Shown here one piece after another: positions 8,566 to 18,596 of a stretch of DNA of 64,000 nt (position 1 is its first letter; every line of letters begins with the position of its first letter). The stretch lies in NCBI RefSeq assembly GCF_013426895.1, contig NZ_AP023174.1:2852001-2916000 (forward strand). Reading direction: 5' to 3'. The notes beneath the pieces are model-generated. The model had not been told where the DNA came from and made no database searches. It saw only the letters and a list, made by a program, of their open reading frames with translations. The DNA is from Paraburkholderia largidicola (GTDB taxonomy: Bacteria > Pseudomonadota > Gammaproteobacteria > Burkholderiales > Burkholderiaceae). The position numbers and the translations under genes are program-made.

Positions 8566-9978
8566 CTATGCGCCGCCGCCCTGTTCGATCGCGCGCGTGA
8601 GCGCGGCCAGAACGTTCGTCGCCGATTGCGGCGCGACGCCTGCCGCGACCTTGTGCAGCATCGCGCGCAGGGCCTCGGCGGCGGCTTCGAGCGAACGCGC
8701 GTCGGGCGCTTCGACCACGATGTGCGCGCGCACTGCAGGTGTGGACACGCCGGCGTGCGCGCGGCGGCGCCACGCAAGGCCTAACGCGTCCGCGAGCAGC
8801 GCGACCTGGCCGAGCCCGAGCGCCGACGCAGCCGCGCCCAGACGGTATGCCGCATCGCCCGCTTGCAGCGCCGCACTGGGGTCAGCTTTCTGCGGATTGT
8901 CTGCGGCGCGCGCGTAGTCCGTGAGTGCGGAAATCGCGGCGTCGGCGGTTTGCAAAAAGTCTTCGTACGCGTTGGCATTGACCGTCAGCACGCCGAGTTC
9001 GCGCGTCATCGCGACATGCGCCGCCAGCGTCTCGGCCTGGTGCGCGCCCGCTTCCCACAGCGCTTCCGATGCCTGCGTGCCCGCGATATGCCAGTCGACC
9101 GTCAGGCCGTAGTCGCGCAGCAACTCGACATGCTCCGTATCTTCTGCAGCCGCGCCGAATAGCGCGTAATCGCGCCATAAGAGCGCGAGCGTCGCGCGCA
9201 CGAGCGAGCGCGGCGCGAGGGGAATACCGCGCTCTTCATCCGCGAGCGCCATGTTGCAGCGCGCATAGAAGCGCCGCGTGTCGACGTCTTCGACGGAGTG
9301 GCCACTCGCGCGCAACGCACGCGAACACGCTAACGCGAGACGCCAGAAATCATAGGGATCGGGGCCGGACAGATCGACGAGGCATGCATCGAGATCATCG
9401 AGCGCGGCATTGACTGCGCCCGCCACCGCGCTCGTGCTGACATGGCCCTTCGAGCGCAGCACGGGCAGCAGTGCCTGCTCGTAGCGCGCCCGCAGATGCG
9501 CCAGCCGCGCAGCCGACTGCGAGCGCAACGAAACGGGCGGAACGGGCCGGCCAGCGAGCGCGATGTCTTCGAAGGTGATGCTGTAACCGGGGGTGTGCTG
9601 CGCGATGTGCGTGCTGAGCGCGCGGTAATGCGCGAAAAGCGAAGCCGAGCAGCCAAGCTCGCGTAGATTGCGCCGCTCGAGCGCCGCGCGGAAGGCGCGC
9701 AACGCTGCGCCGAACGTGGCGCGCGCGGCAGCCTCTTCCGCCAGACCGCTTGCGGCCATCGGCGAGACGAGCAGCAAGGCATCGGTGAAACGGTGCGCGG
9801 CGAGCCAGCCTGCGTCGCGCAACGCGCGACCAGCGATCAGCAGTTGCGCGGTCATGTCGCGGCGCTGTTCGAACGCGTCGAGCGCGTCGGCAATGGCCTG
9901 TTCCGCGGGGCGGACGGCGCCGCCGCGGGGATTCGGTAAAGCGTCGAGCGTATCGGGCGATGCGGATCGAAGGGTCAT
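8566..9978 (-). CDS. Alanine-rich helical protein of unknown function, possibly ChpA/FimL-like
   Basis: I do not recognise this 470-residue protein with certainty. It is predicted mostly alpha-helical, very rich in Ala, Leu and Arg, with no signal peptide, membrane segment or Cys/His motif. Its pattern of repeated amphipathic helices with acidic and arginine positions resembles the N-terminal region of the type IV pilus chemotaxis kinase ChpA/PilL and its relative FimL. In some betaproteobacteria a pil-chp cluster follows rubredoxin, and here the gene lies downstream of rubredoxin on the same strand after 356 empty bases. That makes a diverged remnant possible. No HPt histidine motif, kinase core or receiver domain is visible, so the link is weak. 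Confidence 0.6.
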   Translation of the reverse strand: MTLRSASPDTLDALPNPRGGAVRPAEQAIADALDAFEQRRDMTAQLLIAGRALRDAGWLAAHRFTDALLLVSPMAASGLAEEAAARATFGAALRAFRAALERRNLRELGCSASLFAHYRALSTHIAQHTPGYSITFEDIALAGRPVPPVSLRSQSAARLAHLRARYEQALLPVLRSKGHVSTSAVAGAVNAALDDLDACLVDLSGPDPYDFWRLALACSRALRASGHSVEDVDTRRFYARCNMALADEERGIPLAPRSLVRATLALLWRDYALFGAAAEDTEHVELLRDYGLTVDWHIAGTQASEALWEAGAHQAETLAAHVAMTRELGVLTVNANAYEDFLQTADAAISALTDYARAADNPQKADPSAALQAGDAAYRLGAAASALGLGQVALLADALGLAWRRRAHAGVSTPAVRAHIVVEAPDARSLEAAAEALRAMLHKVAAGVAPQSATNVLAALTRAIEQGGGA

Positions 9979-10334
9979 GAGCAGGCTGCATGAACGCCGG
10001 CGTGGTCAGGCGGCATCGATACTGCGCCACCGGAACTGCCGGTATGGCGAAAGTAGTGCAATTGCCGGGCCACCGACCGCATAGCCCCGAAACGGTGTCG
10101 CTTTCTCTGTTACGACGTGACACACAACGCACCGCTCAAGCCGCAACATCGCGATGCCGACAGCGTCACGCTCACGAAGACCACTGTGATAAACCGCAAG
10201 CTCAGCGCTGCGACAAGTTATCTTGCGACAGCGCGTGCGCGCCGATGTTCCATCGCGCGCGCAATCGATTCATTTCGAATCGGTCGACCTTGCGTGGCGG
10301 GCAAGGATAGCCCGCCGCCGGCAAGGTGGATCGA
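9979..10334. other. Intergenic, no supported gene
   Basis: This stretch separates rubredoxin from the unknown 470-residue protein. Short frames exist on both strands but have the Arg/His-rich composition of shadow frames and no ribosome site. I see no terminator with a T run. Confidence 0.4.
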
Positions 10335-10505
10335 TCAGATCTGCACCATCTCGAAGTCTTCCTTGCGCGCGCCGCACTCGGGACAGGTCCAATTGATGGG
10401 AACATCTTCCCAGCGCGTGCCCGGCGCGATTCCTTCCTCTGGCAGACCGGCTTCTTCATCGTAAATCCAGCCGCAGATCAGGCACATCCAGCTCTTATAT
10501 TCCAT
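10335..10505 (-). CDS. rubA: Rubredoxin
   Basis: A 56-residue iron protein translating as MEYKSWMCLICGWIYDEE and so on. The two Cys-x-x-Cys pairs are Cys8/Cys11 and Cys41/Cys44 (CPECG), which bind a single iron, and the family's aromatic residues (Tyr3, Trp14, Tyr15, Trp32, Trp39) are present. It acts as a small cytoplasmic electron carrier; the partner is not evident from the neighbourhood. It is divergent from thiD, a pairing seen in related genomes. Confidence 0.95.
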   Translation of the reverse strand: MEYKSWMCLICGWIYDEEAGLPEEGIAPGTRWEDVPINWTCPECGARKEDFEMVQI

Positions 10506-10768
10506 TCTTGAGTCGCGTCGAAAAGTCCGGGGAAACGGGAGCCATGATGGTACCGTGTTGCCGCCCCGATGCCTAGCGGATGCGGGGTCCGAGCGGTCGT
10601 CCGCGACACTTTGAGGCGTTATGTGTGACCGGACCCGCCCGCAGATGCGAAAAAATGCCCCGCGCGCGTATAAGGCCGCATAATTGAGCCGTCTGTGTGG
10701 GCCTTGGCGGGCGCGTCGCGCGCCGTTTATGGCCCACGAACATTTCGCTCATCGACTACAAAAATTTC

Positions 10769-11629
10769 ATGGCCAGCAACACCCCTCCGATCGTTCTCAC
10801 CTTCGGCCTGTCCGACCCGACGGGCGGCGCCGGATTGCAAGCCGACCTGATGACGCTTGCCAGCATGGGCTGCCACGGCGTGTCCGTGCTGACCGGCTAC
10901 ACGGTGCGCGACTCGGCGAGCTGCGACGAAGTCACCGGACTCGACCCGGAAGCCGTCGCGACCCAGGCGAGGATGCTGCTAGAGGACATGCCGATCGCCG
11001 CCTTCAAGGTCGGCGCCGCCACGCGCGCGGAAGTGGTCAGCGCGATCGCCGAAGTGGTCGCCGATTACGACGATATTCCGCTCATCCTCGCGCCTGACTT
11101 CACGCTGGACGACGAGCACGTGCTCGCCGCCGACGAGTTGCGTGAAGCCATTGCCGATCTGCTCGCGCCGCAAACCACGCTGCTCGTCGCGGACACGACT
11201 GCCCTGCTCGCGCTCGCGCAACCGGACGGCGACGCCGAAGCGCCGTCGCTCGACGCTGCAATCTCACATCTGCTGTCGCAAGGTTGCGAATACATCCTGT
11301 CGACGGAAACGGGCACGCATCGGCTCGTCAACACGCTGTTCAGCGAAGACGGCCAGTTACGGCAGGACATGTGGGACCGTGGACAGCAGCGGATCATGGG
11401 CATCACCGATACGCTCGGCGCCGCGATTGCCGCGTTGCTGGCTAACGGCCAGGAACCGGCCGAGGCGGTCCGCGAAGCGCAGGAATATCTGTTCCAGGCG
11501 ATGCAGGCAGCATTCCGGCCGGGGATGGGGGCGTATCTTCCGGATCGTTTCTTCTGGGCAAGAAGCAGCGATGATGAGGTGCCGCTGGGTGGCGGGTCGG
11601 ATGTGACGCCGGGTGAGGCGCGGCATTAA
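10769..11629 (+). CDS. thiD: Hydroxymethylpyrimidine/phosphomethylpyrimidine kinase ThiD
   Basis: ThiD phosphorylates HMP and HMP-phosphate in thiamine synthesis. The 286-residue ribokinase-fold protein has the start VLTFGLSDPTGGAGLQADL, where the usual GSDPSGGAG motif is slightly changed. The later ATP-binding region, normally GTGC-T/S, reads GITDTLGAAIAAL: the Asp before Thr is kept and the anion-hole Cys is replaced by Asp or Thr. That change leaves some doubt about HMP-phosphate kinase activity. The ATG at 10769 is preferred to the one 72 bases earlier because the fold starts there. It is transcribed away from rubredoxin. Confidence 0.82.
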   Translation: MASNTPPIVLTFGLSDPTGGAGLQADLMTLASMGCHGVSVLTGYTVRDSASCDEVTGLDPEAVATQARMLLEDMPIAAFKVGAATRAEVVSAIAEVVADYDDIPLILAPDFTLDDEHVLAADELREAIADLLAPQTTLLVADTTALLALAQPDGDAEAPSLDAAISHLLSQGCEYILSTETGTHRLVNTLFSEDGQLRQDMWDRGQQRIMGITDTLGAAIAALLANGQEPAEAVREAQEYLFQAMQAAFRPGMGAYLPDRFFWARSSDDEVPLGGGSDVTPGEARH

Positions 11630-11730
11630 GCCGCCGGCGCGCAGCCTGAGGTGGCGGATGCCACCGGTTGTGCGCCCCAATACGTCTGACGATTAGACGC
11701 ACGAGTCTGGCGCGATCAATTTGACGCGCA

Positions 11731-11762
11731 TAAAAAAAACCCGCATCTCTGCGGGTTTTTCT
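11731..11762 (-). terminator. Rho-independent terminator of groESL
   Basis: Stem CCCGCA (11740-11745), loop TCTC, stem TGCGGG (11750-11755), flanked by an A run on the left and a T run on the right. Read on the minus strand it ends groEL about 70 bases after the stop codon. The flanking T run on the plus strand means it can also stop transcripts from thiD. Confidence 0.88.
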
Positions 11763-11822
11763 TTTGGCACGAGAAGCGCGCCTCTCAGCGCGCCTCCCAC
11801 ATGCTTTCCGGTTACCCGGAAA

Positions 11823-13466
<1,644 letters not shown>

Positions 13467-13506
13467 CTAACTCCTTGAATTCTTGAGAATGAACCGGGAC
13501 AAGTGA

Positions 13507-13797
13507 TTACTTGTTGACAACGGCCATGATGTCTTCTTCGCGCATCACCAGCAGTTCGTTGCCGTCGACCTTGACGGTCTGGCCTGCGTACTTGCCGAAC
13601 AGGACGCGGTCGCCGACCTTGACGTCGAGCGCGATCAGGCCGCCCTTGTCGTCACGCTTGCCCGGGCCGACAGCCAGGATTTCGCCTTGATCCGGCTTTT
13701 CTGCTGCGGCTTCGGGGATCACGATGCCCGACGCGGTCTTGGTTTCCTGATCCAGACGCTTGACGATCACGCGATCATGCAAAGGACGAAGGTTCAT
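13507..13797 (-). CDS. groS: Co-chaperonin GroES (10 kDa)
   Basis: The 96-residue lid of the GroEL chamber, beginning [14 protein letters not shown] and containing the GGIVIP-type mobile loop as [15 protein letters not shown] and the VLFGKYAG strand. It is the first gene of the heat-shock operon, preceded by a ribosome site (GAGAGG, about 13807) and by the CIRCE operator. Confidence 0.98.
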   Translation of the reverse strand: MNLRPLHDRVIVKRLDQETKTASGIVIPEAAAEKPDQGEILAVGPGKRDDKGGLIALDVKVGDRVLFGKYAGQTVKVDGNELLVMREEDIMAVVNK

Positions 13798-13870
13798 GGA
13801 TAGATCCTCTCTTGATTGGGACTGAAGAACGCTGAGGTATGCCGGCTGGCGCCGCCAACCAGCGGAGTTG

Positions 13871-13897
13871 TTAGCACTCTCGTGCGGTGAGTGCTAA
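13871..13897 (-). promoter_or_regulatory. CIRCE operator (HrcA binding site) of groESL
   Basis: TTAGCACTC, nine spacer bases, GAGTGCTAA: an exact match to the CIRCE consensus with both 9-base arms perfect. It lies immediately downstream of the -10 box and in the groES leader, where HrcA repressor would block transcription. hrcA is not in the window. Confidence 0.96.
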
Positions 13898-13925
13898 TTA
13901 TATGGACGAGGGATCACAAATTCAA
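13897..13925 (-). promoter_or_regulatory. groESL promoter, sigma-70 with overlapping sigma-32-like elements
   Basis: On the minus strand TTGAAT (13920-13925) and TATAAT (13897-13902) are separated by exactly 17 bases, a near-consensus vegetative promoter. The same DNA reads CTTGAA followed 15 bases later by CCATATAA, close to the heat-shock sigma-32 pattern. The -10 box abuts the CIRCE element. Confidence 0.8.
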
Positions 13926-14474
13926 GGAGAGACGGATGATAGCGCCCCCGCGTCGGCCGGCGCAGTTCAATCCGACTGAAGAAAAGTCGGCGGATTGAAA
14001 ATAGTCCATCAAAAACAATGGCTTACGATTTTCACGCAGATCGCGAGCTAAGCCATGAAGACTGCCGGATGCAGCCCTGCGCTGAAACTGGCGGCTTCTA
14101 GGTGAAATCCCGTAATCGCCATTCGTACGCAGCCTGACCCACTCCCGCCCCTGATCCGGCCCCACAACGCTGACGCCGCGGCCTGTCTTTTTGCGTCTCG
14201 AACTTTATCGACTACCCACAAAGACACCGTGCAAATCAGCCAGGAACCGGTAGCCAGAAAAACGTCGCATCCGGCATCCGAATACTGTGCGATGACGCAC
14301 AGGTACATCGGACCGCAGTCGCTAAGATCGACCCGAAATCGTAGCTATCCGAACTAAACGGACGGAGAACGCGAAGTCCGTTTGCGGCTTTCATACGAAC
14401 GTCACACATCGTCACGATTCGGCTCGGAACCCTGTTTCCCGATGGAACCGGACACAGCCATTAGAGGTTGAATG
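13926..14474. other. Intergenic, no supported gene
   Basis: About 550 bases upstream of the groESL promoter. An 86-codon minus-strand frame (14048-14308) has no ribosome site and no recognisable feature, so I do not call it. The promoter of the small plus-strand gene that follows should lie at the right end, but no clear boxes stand out. Confidence 0.4.
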
Positions 14475-14684
14475 ATGACCAACGCCATCCATGCCGTCCG
14501 CCAATTTCAGCCCTTCCTGGAGTACCTACAGGAAGGCAAGCAAAGCCGCACGCAGAATCCGCACGTCGAAAAAGCCCATCTGATGACGATCGAGCCGTCG
14601 AGTCACGTCGTGATTTCGCGGGAAGGACGGCAGAGACTGGCGGCCGAGCGGCAGACAGAGCAGCAGTTCGATTGGGAAATTTAG
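14475..14684 (+). CDS. Small hypothetical protein
   Basis: I do not recognise this 69-residue protein. It begins MTNAIHAVRQFQPFLEYLQ and ends with a charged stretch (VVISREGRQRLAAERQTEQ) predicted helical, with no signal peptide. A GAGG ribosome site at 14464-14467 is seven bases from this ATG; another ATG three bases earlier is spaced less well. The VVISREGRQRLA segment resembles a short motif in small Burkholderiaceae proteins of unknown role. The codon usage is compatible with a real gene. It stands alone between groESL and the zinc-ribbon gene. Confidence 0.55.
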   Translation: MTNAIHAVRQFQPFLEYLQEGKQSRTQNPHVEKAHLMTIEPSSHVVISREGRQRLAAERQTEQQFDWEI

Positions 14685-14788
14685 GTTTGACTGCGCCGCG
14701 GCTGTGCGTCGCCGACCTCACGTACTCGAAAGGCACCGACGCACAGAACGAACGTGGAGCGCAGATCACCTGCGTCCACGCGACACAA

Positions 14789-15931
14789 TTACTTCGTGGT
14801 CACCGATACAGCGGGCGAAAGGCTTCCCCCGTCCGAGGCGCGCATGGCGCTCGTCTGCGCATCGCCGCCATCGCGGGCCGGCGCCACCCAGGCGGCAGGC
14901 GCCGCGTTGTTCGCTGACGGACGGGCACTGTCCGTCGGCGTGCCCGGCGGCAATGGCGGGAGCGTCGGCAAGCCAGTCGGCAATCTCGTCGGCGCACTGT
15001 TGGCAACGACGGGCGGCGGTTTGCGCGGTGCCGGCGCAGCCTTCTCGCCTAGCGGCTTCCATCCTGTCGAAAGGATCGCCCGCTGAAGCAGAGCCTGAGC
15101 CTCCACGCTGCCGACATCGATCGCGAGCGCCTGGTTGGAGAGCTTGAATACACAACTCCATATCTTGTCGTTCGCACAGCTGTTCGCCACGCCTATCGCA
15201 ACGTCACGTCGGTTCTCCCGATCCTTGACTTCGGTTTGCATCCGCAATGCGTCAGCGTTGCTGGGCGCCAGCAACAACGCATCCGACACTGCCGATTTCG
15301 CTTGTGTCAGGTCGTTCCGCTCGAGACTTGTGCGTGCGTCGCTGAGCGCATCGGATATCCCCCGATGCAACTGCGCGCCGCCTGGCGCGCGCGATACGAC
15401 CGGCTGCGCGATCCTGTTGACGGCGGGCTGACCCGTGGCGGCCATCGAGGGCGCATCGTCCTTTGGAGGCGGCATGTACTGAGGCATCGGGCGGCTCGAA
15501 GTGTCCGCAACTGTCGACAGATCGCCGCTATCGCTGTTCCGTGTATGGCCATGACCTAGCCAGAGATAGCCCGCCACACCAAGCAGGAGCAGACCAGCCA
15601 AAGGTATCGCGCCCCTGGTGACGACCCAGCGGCGGATTGCCTGCGGCAGAGAGGGCGACACGATGTCCGGCGAAAAGTCCGGATCTCCCGCCCCTTGCCA
15701 GACGACGTTCGGCGCGGCACATTCGGTCGGTTCGTCGGCGATCGGGGCTGGGTATCGGGTTTCGGACTGGACGGCTCTCAACTGCGCTTGAGCACGCTTC
15801 GGCCGATCGGCCTCGAGCGGGCGGCTGACGCCGCAGTAGGGGCAGAAATTGACGTACTGATACAGCACGCCGCCACAAGTGCTGCAGGGCGTCGGAAACC
15901 TGACGGCGGGCGTGGTCGTTTCGGCAGACAT
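14789..15931 (-). CDS. Zinc-ribbon, single-span membrane protein with TPR-like periplasmic region
   Basis: A 380-residue protein of no known function. Residues about 16-33 form a zinc ribbon with two Cys-x-x-Cys pairs (CSTC and CPYC). After a polar linker one membrane span follows (GAIPLAGLLLLGVAGYLWL, about residues 118-136). The part beyond it holds a helical region like tetratricopeptide repeats (DARTSLERNDLTQAKSAV, ALLLAPSNADALRM) and ends in a Pro/Ala-rich tail. The predicted order is cytoplasmic zinc ribbon, inner-membrane anchor, periplasmic domain. The frame is open upstream; ATGs at 15931 and 15964 are both possible, and I chose the one nearest the zinc ribbon. Confidence 0.7.
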   Translation of the reverse strand: MSAETTTPAVRFPTPCSTCGGVLYQYVNFCPYCGVSRPLEADRPKRAQAQLRAVQSETRYPAPIADEPTECAAPNVVWQGAGDPDFSPDIVSPSLPQAIRRWVVTRGAIPLAGLLLLGVAGYLWLGHGHTRNSDSGDLSTVADTSSRPMPQYMPPPKDDAPSMAATGQPAVNRIAQPVVSRAPGGAQLHRGISDALSDARTSLERNDLTQAKSAVSDALLLAPSNADALRMQTEVKDRENRRDVAIGVANSCANDKIWSCVFKLSNQALAIDVGSVEAQALLQRAILSTGWKPLGEKAAPAPRKPPPVVANSAPTRLPTGLPTLPPLPPGTPTDSARPSANNAAPAAWVAPARDGGDAQTSAMRASDGGSLSPAVSVTTK

Positions 15932-16241
15932 GCTTGAACCCCAACCAAATGTGCGCGATGCCATGTCGTCAGACTCGGCGTCGATCTGACGACAGACGAC
16001 AGAGTCAGCGGAACTCGCCATCCACTTCTCGCGGAGAAGCGGAGAGCCCGGCCGCAGGGCCGGTAACTGCGCAACAGAGTGCTTTATCGCACGTCGCATC
16101 AGGCGACGGTGTTAGCTATCGCACATACGTTACGAACTTATAGAAGAGAACGATTTTCTCCTCTGACTTTTCATGGACGTATGAGGCGTGCGGCGCTTTG
16201 CAGATGAAACAGCGAAGGCAGGCGAATGAAAAACCGTCGAC

Positions 16242-16279
16242 AAAAAAATGGCGACCTTCCGGTCAGAGAAGGTCGCCAT
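16242..16279 (-). terminator. Rho-independent terminator after the nitrate transporter
   Basis: Perfect 12-bp stem ATGGCGACCTTC (16248-16259) and GAAGGTCGCCAT (16268-16279) with an 8-base loop, followed on the minus strand by a run of T (16242-16247). It lies about 85 bases past the transporter stop codon. Confidence 0.9.
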
Positions 16280-16362
16280 GCTGCGCAAACATCGATCAGT
16301 TGGCAACGGAACGATGCACAAGCGTCCGCGTTACCGGGAAAAACAGACTCTACGACAAGGCA

Positions 16363-17760
16363 TCAAACCCCACTATCCACCCGCACGCCCGCGCGAATCG
16401 GCTCGACAACCACATGGCTCTCCTTCGGCAGCGCCCATTCCAGCCACCGCGCGCGATGCAGCACCACGAGTCCGAACGCAAGCGCCGCCAGCACGCCGAA
16501 CGTCGCGAAGCCCATCTGATAGCTGCCCGTGCCTTCCTTGGCGATACCCATAATGACAGGCAGATAAAACCCGCCGATACCGCCCGCCGCACCAACGATC
16601 CCCGACATCAGGCCCGTCTTGCCCTTCCAGCGCTGCGGCACCAGTTGGAACGTCGCACCGTTGCCCAACCCGAAGCACACGTACATCGCGATCAACAAGG
16701 CAATGCCAGCCGACATCGGCGGCATCCACGCCGCAAACAGGAAGTCGCACAGGGAAATCGCCGCAAGCAGAATCACCAGCGCGCGCACACCCGAAATGCG
16801 ATCGGCGACCAGACCACCGACAGGACGCACCAGCGCACCGATACAAGCCAACAGCGACATGAAGAGACCCGCTTCGAGACGCGGCATCTGATACAGCGAA
16901 ATCAGCAGCGTCGTCACATACGACGACATGCCGACAAAACCACCAAACGTAATGCTGTAGACCAGCATCACAACCCACGTATCGCCCTCGACGAGCACGC
17001 TGCGATAGTGCTTCGGCAGCACCGCAATCGCGAGCAGCGCACCGAGCACGGGCAGCAGCAGCACGCCCGTCTTGCCCGCACCGAACACGCCCGCATGCAC
17101 GGCGACCACCAGCGCAACGAGACCCACCAGCGTCACGATGAAGCTGCGCATCGCCTGCACGCCGCTGCCCGACTTCTGTCCAAGATCCTTCGCCCAGAAG
17201 AACAGCGCGATAGCGGCAAGACCCAGCAGCGGCAGCGCGGCGCCCGCAGCCTTCGCCCAGCCGAACTGATCGGCGAGCGCGGGGAACATGAAACCGTCGA
17301 GCACTGCACCGATGTTGCCCGCAGCCGCCAGTCCGAGCACGAGGCCCTGCACTTTCGGCGGATAGTTGCTGCCCGCCATCGGCAGCGCAACGGCAAAGCT
17401 CGCGCCACCTACACCGAGAAACACGCCAAGCACCAACAGCAGCGTGTACGACGGCGTGCCCGGCATCAGCAGCAGCACGACGGAAGGAATCGCCGACAGC
17501 GCGATGCCCATCAGCGCGACGCGCCGTCCGTCGCAAGCCTGATAGAGATTGCCCAGCGTCACGCGCAGGATCGCCGCACCGAGCACGGGCACCGCGACGA
17601 GGAAGCCCAGTTCGGCAGGCGACATCGTGATGCTTTTGTTGATGAACGGCGCGAGCGGCCCGAACATGACCCAAACGGTGAAGCCGGTATCGAAGTAGAG
17701 GAAGCACGCAAGTAGCGCGCGCCAGTTACCGCTCGCAAGCGAATTCAGCAGGTTTTTCAT
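16363..17760 (-). CDS. NarK/NasA-type nitrate/nitrite transporter (MFS)
   Basis: A 465-residue major facilitator protein with twelve predicted membrane segments, whole along its length. The nitrate-signature glycine-rich helices are visible as GLAAAGNIGAVLDGFMFP in the first half and CFGLGNGATFQLVPQRW with GIVGAAGGIGGF in the second. These are characteristic of the NarK/NasA nitrate-nitrite porter family. It is 53 bases downstream of a PilJ/NIT-like sensor gene on the same strand and under what appears to be sigma-54 and attenuation control, which points to assimilatory nitrate uptake. No nitrate or nitrite reductase gene is in the window, so they must be elsewhere. Confidence 0.88.
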   Translation of the reverse strand: MKNLLNSLASGNWRALLACFLYFDTGFTVWVMFGPLAPFINKSITMSPAELGFLVAVPVLGAAILRVTLGNLYQACDGRRVALMGIALSAIPSVVLLLMPGTPSYTLLLVLGVFLGVGGASFAVALPMAGSNYPPKVQGLVLGLAAAGNIGAVLDGFMFPALADQFGWAKAAGAALPLLGLAAIALFFWAKDLGQKSGSGVQAMRSFIVTLVGLVALVVAVHAGVFGAGKTGVLLLPVLGALLAIAVLPKHYRSVLVEGDTWVVMLVYSITFGGFVGMSSYVTTLLISLYQMPRLEAGLFMSLLACIGALVRPVGGLVADRISGVRALVILLAAISLCDFLFAAWMPPMSAGIALLIAMYVCFGLGNGATFQLVPQRWKGKTGLMSGIVGAAGGIGGFYLPVIMGIAKEGTGSYQMGFATFGVLAALAFGLVVLHRARWLEWALPKESHVVVEPIRAGVRVDSGV

Positions 17761-17813
17761 GGGTCTCTCTCATTGAACGAAAGCAGGGCTGATGCGTGAA
17801 GTCGAGCACAGAA

Positions 17814-18563
17814 CTAGGGGAAAGCACGTTCGTTTGCGCGTGGCCGCGCGGACTGCGCGACGTGATGCGCCGGTTTGCCGGAAGCACCGCGCCGCGACGA
17901 TGCGTCGTCGGCGTCCCGATCGACGACGCTGTAAATCAGCGTGTCCATTTCCTTGATGATGTCGGCGAGCACCGTCGTGATGACGGCGAACTCGCGGCCG
18001 TACGAACCCGCGCGTGCCGCCGAGATGCGCGCGTTCAACGCGACGATGTTCGCCTGCATCGAAATGCTCGACAGCTGTTCCGCGATCGCGGCCTGACGGC
18101 GCTGCGTCGCCGCCTCGATGCCGCGCATCTCGTTCTGATACGCGAGCGTGATCTCCTGGAGCAGTTCGAGCAGCGGCGTCGCTTGCGCGACGAGGGCATC
18201 GACGTGTTCGCGCGCCGCGTCGTCGCCCGCTTCCACGCGGGCAACCGTCTCATCCGTCAACGCGATGAAGCGCTGCACGCGCTCGTCCGCCTTGCGCGTG
18301 CCGTAATAGAGCTGTTGCAAGGCATCCGAGAACACGCCGGGCAAATGGTCATTGCCATTCACGAGCACGCGATGCGTCGCTGCGAACGTCGCGAGACATT
18401 CGCGCGTGATGGCAAGCGCATTCTTATCGCCGTGCGATGCGAGCAACACATGCAGCACGATGCGTTGCGAAAGCATCCGCTGACGGCCCGACAGATTGAT
18501 CAGTTCGCCGATCGTCTGTCCGGACACTTCAGTGCGTTGTGTGGTGATCTGCTCGTTCGTCAT
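17814..18563 (-). CDS. Soluble PilJ/NIT-type sensor protein with truncated methyl-accepting tip
   Basis: A 249-residue helical protein with no signal peptide or membrane span. Residues 21-34 (LINLSGRQRMLSQR) match the first helix of the type IV pilus methyl-accepting transducer (PilJ) N-terminal domain, which is related to nitrate-sensing NIT and NarX P-box domains. Residues 168-200 resemble the hairpin tip of chemoreceptors (IVALNARISAARAG, then GREFAVI), but the long coiled coil and methylation helices that surround it are missing. The C-terminal 35 residues look disordered. It is the first gene of the operon with the nitrate transporter, so a role in nitrate sensing is a reasonable inference. 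No ANTAR or HTH output domain is visible. The ATG at 18563 is chosen because upstream sequence is leader RNA. Confidence 0.72.
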   Translation of the reverse strand: MTNEQITTQRTEVSGQTIGELINLSGRQRMLSQRIVLHVLLASHGDKNALAITRECLATFAATHRVLVNGNDHLPGVFSDALQQLYYGTRKADERVQRFIALTDETVARVEAGDDAAREHVDALVAQATPLLELLQEITLAYQNEMRGIEAATQRRQAAIAEQLSSISMQANIVALNARISAARAGSYGREFAVITTVLADIIKEMDTLIYSVVDRDADDASSRRGASGKPAHHVAQSARPRANERAFP

Positions 18564-18596
18564 GCTGGATCGCGTCGAAGCGCGTTTCGGTTGCGC

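Noticed and set aside
9990..10310. 106-codon plus-strand frame between rubredoxin and the unknown helical protein
   Set aside because: Arg/His/Cys-rich with no ribosome site; likely chance in GC-rich DNA.
14048..14308. 86-codon minus-strand frame upstream of groESL
   Set aside because: No ribosome site, no recognisable domain, and composition not typical of the genes here.
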